Assembly: GCA_964386795.1 (NCBI GenBank)
Contig: CAYLUE010000067.1
Coordinates: forward strand, 1 to 6,894
Direction of reading: 5' to 3'
DNA length: 6,894 bases
Source of the DNA: TMED108 sp964386795
Lineage (GTDB): Bacteria > Fidelibacterota > Marinisomatia > Marinisomatales > TCS55
The translations under genes and the position numbers were made by a program. A model generated the notes under the pieces. The model saw only the letters and a list, made by a program, of their open reading frames with translations, made no database searches and was not told where the DNA came from. Below are positions 1 to 5,994 of this stretch, piece by piece (position 1 is the first letter of the stretch; every line of letters starts with the position of its first letter).

Positions 1-38
1 ACTATGAAAATATAGCAACATTATTGCTTTATTTTGAG

Positions 39-91
39 AAGGGTGCAAAATGCTGTTTCATGAAAGCATTATCAATTCAAGATCTTTCTAA
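39..91 (+). other. Shine-Dalgarno and 13-codon ORF overlapping the yadG start
   Basis: An AAGGG at 39-43 lies 6 bases before an ATG at 50-52, which is ideal ribosome-binding spacing. That ATG opens only a 13-codon frame (MLFHESIINSRSF, TAA at 89-91), out of frame with yadG. The yadG ATG at 60 falls inside it, 16 bases from the same AAGGG, which is long for a Shine-Dalgarno. The little frame could be a leader peptide that couples or dampens yadG translation, or the spacing may be chance. I see nothing in the peptide itself that suggests a function. Confidence 0.22.
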
Positions 92-989
92 GCAATATAA
101 AAGTGGGGTCCAAGCCCTAAAATCTATTAGTTTTGAGGTCAACCAAGGGGATTTTTTTGCTTTATTAGGACCAAATGGTGCAGGAAAAACAACAGCCATA
201 GGAATTTTAACATCCCTAGTTAATAAAACTTCAGGAATTGTTGAAGTGTTTGGCCATGATTTAGATAAAGAATTAAGCGCTGCTAAATCTTGTCTCGGTG
301 TTGTTCCCCAAGAAGTTAATCTAAACCTCTTTGATAAATGCATTAACACCCTTATAAATCAGGCAGGTTTTTATGGTATTCCTAGAAATGAGGCTGAGAA
401 GAGGGCTCAGCATTATCTTAAACAAATGGATTTATGGGACAAAAGAAACAGCAATGCAAGAGACCTTTCAGGGGGCATGAAAAGGCGATTGATGGTTGCG
501 CGGTCATTAGTTAATCAGCCACAACTCCTTTTACTTGATGAACCAACGGCTGGGGTTGATATTGAGACGAGGAGAATGATGTGGCGTTTTTTAAGGGACT
601 TAAATCAACAAGGTATAACCATTATTTTGACCACTCATTATTTGGAGGAGGCTGAACAGTTGTGTGATCGCATTGCAATTATTGATGAAGGGGAAATTAT
701 TGAGAATGACTCTATGCTTAACGTATTAAAAAAACTAAAAAAAGAAGTGTTTGTTCTCAATGTTAGTCAATCACTTACTGAGGCACCGATAATAAAGGGG
801 TACGAAACAAGTCTAAAATCTCCACAAGAAATTGAAGTTTCAATATTACAGTCACAAGGAATCAATGAAGTATTTACTCAATTAGACGCTCTAGGTATTA
901 GGGTTATTAGTATGAGAAATAAGACCGGCAGACTAGAAGAATTATTTATTGATTTGACTAATAACCGATCTAAAGAGACTGCCCAATGA
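60..989 (+). CDS. yadG: ABC-2 type transporter, ATP-binding protein (YadG family)
   Basis: This is the cytoplasmic ATPase of an ABC exporter, partner of the permease encoded directly downstream. All nucleotide-binding motifs are present in the 309-residue product: Walker A GPNGAGKTT at 37-45, Q-loop Gln84 (VVPQE), signature LSGGM at 136-140, Walker B LLLLDEP ending at residue 162, D-loop AGVD at 164-167 and switch His193 in TTHYLEEAE. The first 220 residues resemble E. coli YadG closely (for example the segments VFGHDLD and LNQQG). The length fits that family, about 308 residues. The ATG at 60 gives this length. An upstream in-frame TTG at 24 would add 12 residues (LYFEKGAKCCF) not expected in the family. 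The gene overlaps yadH by 4 bases (ATGA), so the two are translationally coupled. The substrate of YadGH is not established. The match to NodI-like ATPases shows only that it belongs to the drug/polysaccharide exporter branch. Confidence 0.9.
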   Translation: MKALSIQDLSKQYKSGVQALKSISFEVNQGDFFALLGPNGAGKTTAIGILTSLVNKTSGIVEVFGHDLDKELSAAKSCLGVVPQEVNLNLFDKCINTLINQAGFYGIPRNEAEKRAQHYLKQMDLWDKRNSNARDLSGGMKRRLMVARSLVNQPQLLLLDEPTAGVDIETRRMMWRFLRDLNQQGITIILTTHYLEEAEQLCDRIAIIDEGEIIENDSMLNVLKKLKKEVFVLNVSQSLTEAPIIKGYETSLKSPQEIEVSILQSQGINEVFTQLDALGIRVISMRNKTGRLEELFIDLTNNRSKETAQ

Positions 990-1753
990 ACTCACAAATG
1001 ATCAGTATGTTTGCTTTGATGCGTAAAGAAACAAGCCGAGTATTAAGAATTTGGGTTCAAACCTTGATTCCACCAGGGATAACGATGTCATTGTATTTTA
1101 TTATATTTGGCACCTTAATTGGTAAACGAATAGGGGAAATGGATGGCTATCCTTATATGGAATATATCGCTCCAGGGTTAATCATGATGTCAGTGATAAC
1201 CAATTCATACGGTAATGTAGTAGGCAGCTTTTTTAACGCTAAAATTCAACGCCACATCGAAGAATTATTAGTTTCACCAATGGATGAAACCTCTATCGTT
1301 ATAGGGTATTTAGCTGGCGGCATTATAAGGGGTTTGTTTGTTGCTACTGTGGTATCTTTTATAGCGTTATTTTTTACTGAACTCAATATCAAGTACCCAC
1401 TATTGACCCTATTGGTAATCATTATGACTGCAGCCGTTTTTTCTTTAGCGGGACTGATCAATGCAATTTTTGCAAAGAAATTTGATGACATTGCAGTTAT
1501 TCCATCGTTCGTTTTGGCTCCACTAACCTATTTGGGCGGCGTATTCTATACAGTGACTTTATTGCCTGATTTTTGGCAAACACTATCTCGGTTAAACCCC
1601 ATTTTATATATGGTGAATTCTATGCGATACAGTGTCCTAGGTACTTCAGATATTGAAATAATGGATGGGCTATTGATGATTGGCGGGTTTTTTATACTGT
1701 TACTGTCAGTAGCTGTGTATCTTCTAAAAAAGGGAATTGGTATAAGAGATTAA
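986..1753 (+). CDS. yadH: ABC-2 type transporter, inner-membrane permease (YadH family)
   Basis: This 255-residue integral membrane protein should form the transmembrane path for the YadG ATPase, probably as a homodimer in the inner membrane. By hydrophobicity I read about six membrane segments, near residues 27-46, 61-81, 108-130, 137-160, 170-190 and 228-247. Family landmarks shared with E. coli YadH include RIWVQTLIPP at 21-30, LYFIIFGTLIG at 36-46, the cytoplasmic IEELLVSP loop at 91-98, FAKKFDDIA at 162-170, LAPLTYLGGVFY at 177-188 and LNPILYM near 203-209. The start ATG overlaps the yadG stop in an ATGA junction. The stop at 1751-1753 is only 5 bases from the end of the convergent ispA, and I see no convincing terminator there. 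Transcripts of the two strands may therefore overlap. No signal peptide or extra domain is visible. The substrate is unknown. Confidence 0.9.
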   Translation: MNSQMISMFALMRKETSRVLRIWVQTLIPPGITMSLYFIIFGTLIGKRIGEMDGYPYMEYIAPGLIMMSVITNSYGNVVGSFFNAKIQRHIEELLVSPMDETSIVIGYLAGGIIRGLFVATVVSFIALFFTELNIKYPLLTLLVIIMTAAVFSLAGLINAIFAKKFDDIAVIPSFVLAPLTYLGGVFYTVTLLPDFWQTLSRLNPILYMVNSMRYSVLGTSDIEIMDGLLMIGGFFILLLSVAVYLLKKGIGIRD

Positions 1754-1758
1754 GTTTT

Positions 1759-2649
1759 TTATAATCTTCTAGAGACTATTATTTCCGCCATTGATATTAA
1801 TGGTTCTGCATCTTTACCAAAAATTGACAAAGCATCCTTAGCGTTATGCAAAAGATGATTCACCCTTTTTTTTGAGTGACTTAAACCAAAAGTTTTCGGG
1901 AAAGTAGCTTTTTTTTGATTAATATCCGAATGAGATGATTTACCAATCTCCTCAGTTTTACCTTCAGCTTCGATAATGTCATCTTTAATTTGAAAAGCTA
2001 ATCCAATGGCATCAATATATCTTTCAAGAGCAGCTGTTTTTTTCAACCCTACATCAATAAAGCAACAGGGGGATAAAATACATGCCCTTAAGAGCTTTCC
2101 TGTTTTTTGTCGATATATATGTTCTAGTTCTGATTGGTCTAAAATTAGACCTTCCGCATATAAATCCAATGCTTGTCCACCAGTTATACCTCTTGAGCCT
2201 GTTGCATTAGCAATGAGTGTAACCAAAGAGGCATTAATTTCCTTTGTTCCATTGAAGCTTGAGTCTGAACCCAATATTTCAAAGGCTAAAGATATTAATG
2301 CATCTGCAGCAAGAACAGCTGTTGCTTCACCAAAAGCTTTATGTGTTGCTGGACGTCCTCTTCGTAGGTCATCATCATCCATGCAAGGTAAGTCATCATG
2401 AACCAGAGAAAAACAATGCAATAACTCAATTGCAGCAGCAGTTGGTGTCAATAACAAAGGATCAATAGATAAGGTTTCTGCAGATGCATAGGTTAATAAG
2501 GGTCTAATTCTTTTTCCGCCATTTATTACTGCATAATGCATGGCTTCATGAAGAATCTGGGGAGAAGACCCTTGTTTTGGTAAGCAAGCACTTAAGTAAG
2601 TATTTACTTCTAGAGTATATTTTTCATATTTATCTTTAGACCATTTCAT
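1759..2649 (-). CDS. ispA: Farnesyl diphosphate synthase (short-chain polyprenyl synthetase)
   Basis: The enzyme condenses DMAPP with two IPP to give geranyl and then farnesyl diphosphate in the cytoplasm. The 296-residue product has GGKRIRP at 44-50 (IPP binding), the first Asp-rich motif DDLPCMDDDDLRRGRP at 85-100, TGGQALDL near 156-163, KTGKL at 182-186 and the second Asp-rich region FQIKDDIIEAEG at 219-230. The residue five before the first motif is Phe80. An aromatic there is known to stop elongation at C15 in bacterial enzymes, favouring FPP over GGPP. The length matches E. coli IspA (299). One oddity is that the second motif reads DDIIE, with Glu227 where DDxxD is usual. No ATG, GTG or TTG occurs in frame upstream before a stop, so the ATG at 2649 is chosen despite a poor Shine-Dalgarno. 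The gene is divergent from mvaD, whose product supplies IPP. That differs from the xseB-ispA-dxs arrangement common in MEP-pathway gammaproteobacteria. Confidence 0.93.
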   Translation of the reverse strand: MKWSKDKYEKYTLEVNTYLSACLPKQGSSPQILHEAMHYAVINGGKRIRPLLTYASAETLSIDPLLLTPTAAAIELLHCFSLVHDDLPCMDDDDLRRGRPATHKAFGEATAVLAADALISLAFEILGSDSSFNGTKEINASLVTLIANATGSRGITGGQALDLYAEGLILDQSELEHIYRQKTGKLLRACILSPCCFIDVGLKKTAALERYIDAIGLAFQIKDDIIEAEGKTEEIGKSSHSDINQKKATFPKTFGLSHSKKRVNHLLHNAKDALSIFGKDAEPLISMAEIIVSRRL

Positions 2650-2737
2650 ATAGGTTGATTCAGTTACTCTTTGTCCTTTAACTAATAAAGTATAGTATTT
2701 GTTTTATATTAGTACTGTTTTAAGACAGGGTATAGAT
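2650..2737. promoter_or_regulatory. Divergent ispA/mvaD promoter region with overlapping -10-like boxes
   Basis: This 88-base, very AT-rich gap separates the ispA and mvaD start codons, so both promoters should lie here. The octamer AGTATAGT at 2689-2696 gives a -10-like box on each strand: TATAGT on plus (2691-2696) and TATACT on minus (2694-2689). Each matches TATAAT at five of six positions. A second plus-strand candidate, TATATT, lies at 2705-2710. I could not find a convincing -35 at 16-18 bases for any of them; TTGTCC at 2671 is only 14 bases from the plus box. The boxes are therefore tentative, while the general location of the promoters is reasonable. Confidence 0.45.
2727..2730 (+). 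promoter_or_regulatory. Ribosome binding site that fixes the mvaD start at TTG 2738
   Basis: AGGG at 2727-2730 is 7 bases before an in-frame TTG at 2738. The longer alternative, a TTG at 2699, has no purine-rich sequence at suitable distance and would add 13 residues ahead of the conserved N-terminus. There is no ATG or GTG near the conserved start, so a TTG start is the most economical reading. Confidence 0.65.
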
Positions 2738-3700
2738 TTGAGTTATATAAAAGCAATAGCACATCCTAATTTTGCTCTCATTAAGTATTGGGGGAAATCA
2801 GATATATCAAATAATTTGCCTGATATGAGTTCAATTTCAATAACCATCGATACTCTTTATTCAACTGCAACAGTATCATTTGATACTTCACTCAAAAAAG
2901 ACATTTGGGTTTTAAACGGTACAGAACAAGAGTCATTAGGCCAGATTGAACCTACAATCAACTATCTGAAAACATTCAAAGCAGTTAAAGACCCTTTTGT
3001 TATTGAGTCGGTTAATAATTTTCCAACAGCAGCTGGCCTTGCTTCTTCCGCATCTGGAGTTGCCTCTATTGTTATAGCAATTAATGAGCTATTCAACCTT
3101 AATTTATCTGAAAAAGAATTGGTTGATGCTGCAATTCTAGGATCGGGTTCTGCTCCTCGATCTTTATATCCCGGATTTGTCCACTTGAATAACAAAGATT
3201 ATAGTTGTGAGACTATTTTAGATACAAATGAATGGCCATTAAAAGTTATCATATGTCAGACATCATCTGAAAAAAAATTAGTAAGTTCTAGAGAGGGGAT
3301 GAGGATATCCAAGTCAACCTCTTCTTACTATGAGGCTTGGGTGAATAATCAGGATAATGACATCAATAAAGCATTAAGAGCTATCAAAACAAAAGATTTT
3401 AATTTGCTTGGAGAAGTCACGGAAGATAATTGTAAAAAAATGCATAAAGTTATGGAAACATCCCAACCTCCGCTTATTTATAGAAATTTTACCACCCACC
3501 TTATTATTCAAAAGATTAAAGAGATGAAATCTACTGGCATTGGTATTTTTTATACTGTTGATGCAGGCCCACAAGTTAAAATAATTTGTAAAGCTAAGCA
3601 TGCTAACCATGTGATTAGTGAAATGAAATCAATTCCAAATATCCAGGATATCATTGAGGTGAATCTTGGAAAGGGGGCAAGGCTTATTAATGAAGGCTGA
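2738..3700 (+). CDS. mvaD: Diphosphomevalonate decarboxylase
   Basis: The enzyme converts mevalonate 5-diphosphate plus ATP to IPP, ADP, phosphate and CO2, the last IPP-forming step of the classical mevalonate pathway. Starting at TTG 2738 the product is 320 residues (bacterial MvaD is about 325). Visible signatures are AHPNFALIKYWGK near 8-20, the GHMP phosphate loop FPTAAGLASSASG at 95-107, GSGSAPRSLYPGF at 135-147, SSREGMRISKSTSSYY at 183-198 and TVDAGPQVKI around the catalytic Asp275. That Asp argues against the archaeal mevalonate 3-kinases, where it is replaced. Small departures from the usual pattern are Pro in GSGSAPR (normally Cys or Ser), Pro in LYPGF (usually Gly) and Gln in DAGPQ (normally Asn). 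The last 11 bases overlap the kinase gene downstream, so the two form an operon. Base composition looks more AT-rich than yadGH by eye. Confidence 0.92.
   Translation: MSYIKAIAHPNFALIKYWGKSDISNNLPDMSSISITIDTLYSTATVSFDTSLKKDIWVLNGTEQESLGQIEPTINYLKTFKAVKDPFVIESVNNFPTAAGLASSASGVASIVIAINELFNLNLSEKELVDAAILGSGSAPRSLYPGFVHLNNKDYSCETILDTNEWPLKVIICQTSSEKKLVSSREGMRISKSTSSYYEAWVNNQDNDINKALRAIKTKDFNLLGEVTEDNCKKMHKVMETSQPPLIYRNFTTHLIIQKIKEMKSTGIGIFYTVDAGPQVKIICKAKHANHVISEMKSIPNIQDIIEVNLGKGARLINEG
3679..3682 (+). promoter_or_regulatory. Ribosome binding site of the GHMP kinase gene, inside mvaD
   Basis: AAGG at 3679-3682 ends 7 bases before the ATG at 3690 and lies within the last codons of mvaD, preceded by a GGGGG run. 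It selects ATG 3690 over an in-frame TTG at 3666, which would add 8 residues (MERGQGLL) before the conserved N-terminus. The mvaD stop is at 3698-3700, just after this start, so ribosomes ending mvaD could re-initiate here. Confidence 0.6.
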
Positions 3701-4682
3701 GAGCACAGCACCAGGTAAAATATTTATATCAGGAGAATACTTAGTTCTTGATGGTGCACTTGCAACAATAATGTCTACAAAGCAGAGGGTTAAGGCCACC
3801 ATAGAAGATATAGGAGATAAAGATAATATTTTTTATTGTTCTATCATCAATCAGCACTTTCCATTTAATGTAGATCATAATTATCAAATTAACTGGTTAG
3901 ACAAGAATCCAGATGAATTTGGATTATTTCTTGATTTATCGATCAAAAGAATGAAAATAAAACCCAATAACTCCCTTTTTACAATAGATACCAATGATTT
4001 GTATTTTCAAGGGAACAAGATCGGCTTAGGCTCTAGTGCTGCAATTTCTGTAGCTATTCTTCATGTCATGAATAGTTTCTATGATATTAAATTGTCTAAA
4101 AAAGAAATAATTAATAACTCAATTGAATTACATAGAATGCATCAAGGCAAGAATGGAAGTGGTCTAGATGTTATCTCATCTTATGCTGACTCAAATCTCA
4201 TAGAGTGTGATAAAAATATGTTAAACGACCACAAATGGAATGTTCTCGATTGGCCAAAAAATTTAATTATTAATGGTATCCTCACAACTCATGAAAGTTC
4301 AACGGGCTCCATGATCGAGAAGTATAATATTGCAAAGCAAAAAGATTGCCGAAAGTTTAAAAGTCTATATTCTCAGATGAAAAAAATTTTAGATAAGTTT
4401 TCAGAAGCTTGGCGAATTGGAGACATTTCTGATATTTTAAATTCGCTTAAAAAGCAAAGCATACTTATGAAGCAATTAGACAACGATTTTGATATAGGAA
4501 TTTATACAGAAGAACATAAGAATCTCTCAGAAATTGCTGAATCACTGGGCTTATTTTATAAGCCCTCTGGAGCAGGTGGTGGAGATTTAGGATTCGTAAT
4601 GTCAGATGATTTATTAAAAATGAGGCATTTTGGCAACATAATAAGTGAAATGGATCATACTATTATTGAATTAAATAAATAG
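3690..4682 (+). CDS. mvaK2: GHMP-family kinase, probably phosphomevalonate kinase
   Basis: The product is a 330-residue GHMP-superfamily small-molecule kinase, expected to phosphorylate mevalonate 5-phosphate to the diphosphate that MvaD consumes. Motifs in order are APGKIFISGEYLVLDG at 7-22 (N-terminal motif 1), KIGLGSSAAISVAI at 110-123 (motif 2, the ATP phosphate loop), NGSGLDVISSYAD at 155-167 and KPSGAGGGDLGF at 291-302 (motif 3). The GAGGGD form of motif 3 and the GEYxVLDG start are typical of phosphomevalonate kinases. Mevalonate kinases more often show GAGGGGC and start with GEHxV. This assignment is by motif only, and mevalonate kinase remains possible. The gene starts within mvaD (11-base overlap, own Shine-Dalgarno) and is followed after 29 bases by a strong terminator, so the operon ends here. 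It is notably AT-rich by eye, with many AAA, ATT and AAT codons. Confidence 0.78.
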   Translation: MKAESTAPGKIFISGEYLVLDGALATIMSTKQRVKATIEDIGDKDNIFYCSIINQHFPFNVDHNYQINWLDKNPDEFGLFLDLSIKRMKIKPNNSLFTIDTNDLYFQGNKIGLGSSAAISVAILHVMNSFYDIKLSKKEIINNSIELHRMHQGKNGSGLDVISSYADSNLIECDKNMLNDHKWNVLDWPKNLIINGILTTHESSTGSMIEKYNIAKQKDCRKFKSLYSQMKKILDKFSEAWRIGDISDILNSLKKQSILMKQLDNDFDIGIYTEEHKNLSEIAESLGLFYKPSGAGGGDLGFVMSDDLLKMRHFGNIISEMDHTIIELNK

Positions 4683-4711
4683 TTGATCTGATAAGAATTA
4701 TTTCTAGATAC

Positions 4712-4743
4712 AATGTAGCTTAATTAATAAAGCTACATTTTTC
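4712..4743 (+). terminator. Rho-independent terminator after the mvaD-mvaK2 operon
   Basis: AATGTAGCTT (4712-4721) and AAGCTACATT (4730-4739) are exact reverse complements. They form a 10-bp stem with an 8-base loop, followed by a run of T to 4742. The stem is only moderately GC-rich (three G-C pairs), but it is perfect and correctly placed 29 bases after the kinase stop codon. It marks the end of the mevalonate operon and separates it from ugd. On the minus strand there is no comparable T-run context beyond AAAAATGT, so it may also weakly act in the other direction. Confidence 0.8.
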
Positions 4744-4766
4744 TAATTTAAACAGGTTATAAGGTT

Positions 4767-5945
4767 ATGGGAATAAAATATAAGATAACAATAGTAGGAG
4801 CTGGCTATGTTGGTATATCTCTAGCCGTATTGTTATCCCAAAAGCATGAAGTAGTAGTTCTGGATATTGATGAAGAACGGGTTAATAAAATTAATAAAAA
4901 ACAGAGCACTGTAAAAGACAATGCAATAATGAAATACTATAACGAAAAATCGTTATCTCTATCAGCTACTCTTGATAAACATAAGGCATTAACCGGTGCA
5001 GATTTTATAATAATAGCAACGCCAACTAATTTTAATAATGAATCTTCTAGTCTCGATACTTCTCCAGTAGATTCAGTTGTAAAAGATGCAATGTCCATTA
5101 ATAAAAATGGATTAGTTGTGATTAAATCTACCATACCTATAGGGCATACAGAGATGCTGAGAAAAAAATATTCAACTGATAGAATTGTATTTTCTCCTGA
5201 GTTTTTAAGAGAAGGTACAGCTTTAGTCGATAACCTATACCCATCTAGGATAATCGTAGGAGGTTATTGTAAAAAATCAGAATCTTTTTTAAATATACTG
5301 CGAGATTGTTCGGAAAATCACAGTGTGAAAACATTATTGATGTCATCTTCTGAAGCTGAAGCTACAAAATTATTTTCTAATACTTATCTTGCTATGAGGG
5401 TCGCTTTTTTTAATGAGTTGGATACATTTGCAGCTTCAAATGATTTAGATGTAAATAATATTATTGATGCTGTTGCTTTGGATCCGAGAATTGGAGAGGG
5501 TTACAATAACCCATCTTTTGGTTATGGAGGATACTGCCTAACTAAAGATACAAAGCAGTTACTCGCAAATTATAAGGGCATACCGCAGAATGTTATTCAG
5601 GCGATCATATCTTCCAATAAAGCAAGGAAAGAATTTATAGCAGATCAGATAATAAAAGAGGATATTAGAACTGTCGGCATTCATCGCTTAGGCATGAAAA
5701 AAGATAGTGATAATTTTAGATCATCTGCCATTCTTGGAATTATTGACCGAATAAAAGCTAGAGGCCTAGAAGTAATAATTTATGAGCCATTATTATTGGA
5801 AGAGACGTACAAAGATTGCAAGGTAATTTCTGATTTAGAGGATTTTAAATCTATATCTGATCTAATACTTGCAAACAGAAAGTCAAATGATTTGGAGGAT
5901 ATAGGGTCAAAAGTCTTTACAAGAGATATTTTTGAGTGTAATTAG
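4767..5945 (+). CDS. ugd: UDP-glucose 6-dehydrogenase
   Basis: The enzyme oxidises UDP-glucose to UDP-glucuronate with two NAD+, supplying sugar for capsule, LPS or lipid A modification. The 392-residue protein aligns along its length with E. coli Ugd (388). Features in order are the NAD-binding Rossmann loop GAGYVGISLA at 11-20, acidic Asp33 in VVVLDID, IIIATPTNF at 81-89, KSTIPIG at 120-126, FSPEFLREG at 142-150, EAEATKLFSNTYLAMR with catalytic Lys201, GYNNPSFGYGGYCLTKD with catalytic Cys257 and Asp261, SDNFRSS at 314-320 and a C-terminal UDP-binding domain ending in YTRD-like FTRDIF. Residue 259 is Thr (codon ACT) where the family normally has Pro in CLPKD. The ATG at 4767 has AAGG only 2 bases upstream and AGG 10 bases upstream, so its ribosome site is mediocre. 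It follows a terminator by about 24 bases and so probably has its own promoter or relies on read-through. It converges on fadE. Confidence 0.95.
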   Translation: MGIKYKITIVGAGYVGISLAVLLSQKHEVVVLDIDEERVNKINKKQSTVKDNAIMKYYNEKSLSLSATLDKHKALTGADFIIIATPTNFNNESSSLDTSPVDSVVKDAMSINKNGLVVIKSTIPIGHTEMLRKKYSTDRIVFSPEFLREGTALVDNLYPSRIIVGGYCKKSESFLNILRDCSENHSVKTLLMSSSEAEATKLFSNTYLAMRVAFFNELDTFAASNDLDVNNIIDAVALDPRIGEGYNNPSFGYGGYCLTKDTKQLLANYKGIPQNVIQAIISSNKARKEFIADQIIKEDIRTVGIHRLGMKKDSDNFRSSAILGIIDRIKARGLEVIIYEPLLLEETYKDCKVISDLEDFKSISDLILANRKSNDLEDIGSKVFTRDIFECN

Positions 5946-5994
5946 CTATTATTTAATTCAACTATATCTTGCTTATATATGGCTAACTCAATAG

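Noticed and set aside
14..35. Small hairpin AGCAA/TTGCT followed by T-rich sequence, as a terminator of an upstream gene
   Set aside because: The stem is only 5 bp and the tail is interrupted by A. In DNA this AT-rich it is expected by chance.
24..59. In-frame TTG at 24 as an earlier start of yadG
   Set aside because: It would add 12 residues not found in the YadG family and has no ribosome site. ATG 60 gives the expected length of 309.
1747..1767. AGATTA/TAATCT inverted repeat around the yadH-ispA junction, as a bidirectional terminator
   Set aside because: The stem is 6 bp with one G-C pair, and the T-run lies in the loop rather than after the stem.
2006..2468. Plus-strand open frames opposite ispA, and similar opposite-strand frames inside yadG, yadH, mvaD and ugd
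   Set aside because: They lie antisense to strongly conserved enzymes, show no recognisable domain and have no supporting ribosome sites.
5942..5986. TTAGC/GCTAA inverted repeat between ugd and fadE
   Set aside because: A 5-bp stem with a loop of about 35 bases and no T-run is not a credible terminator.
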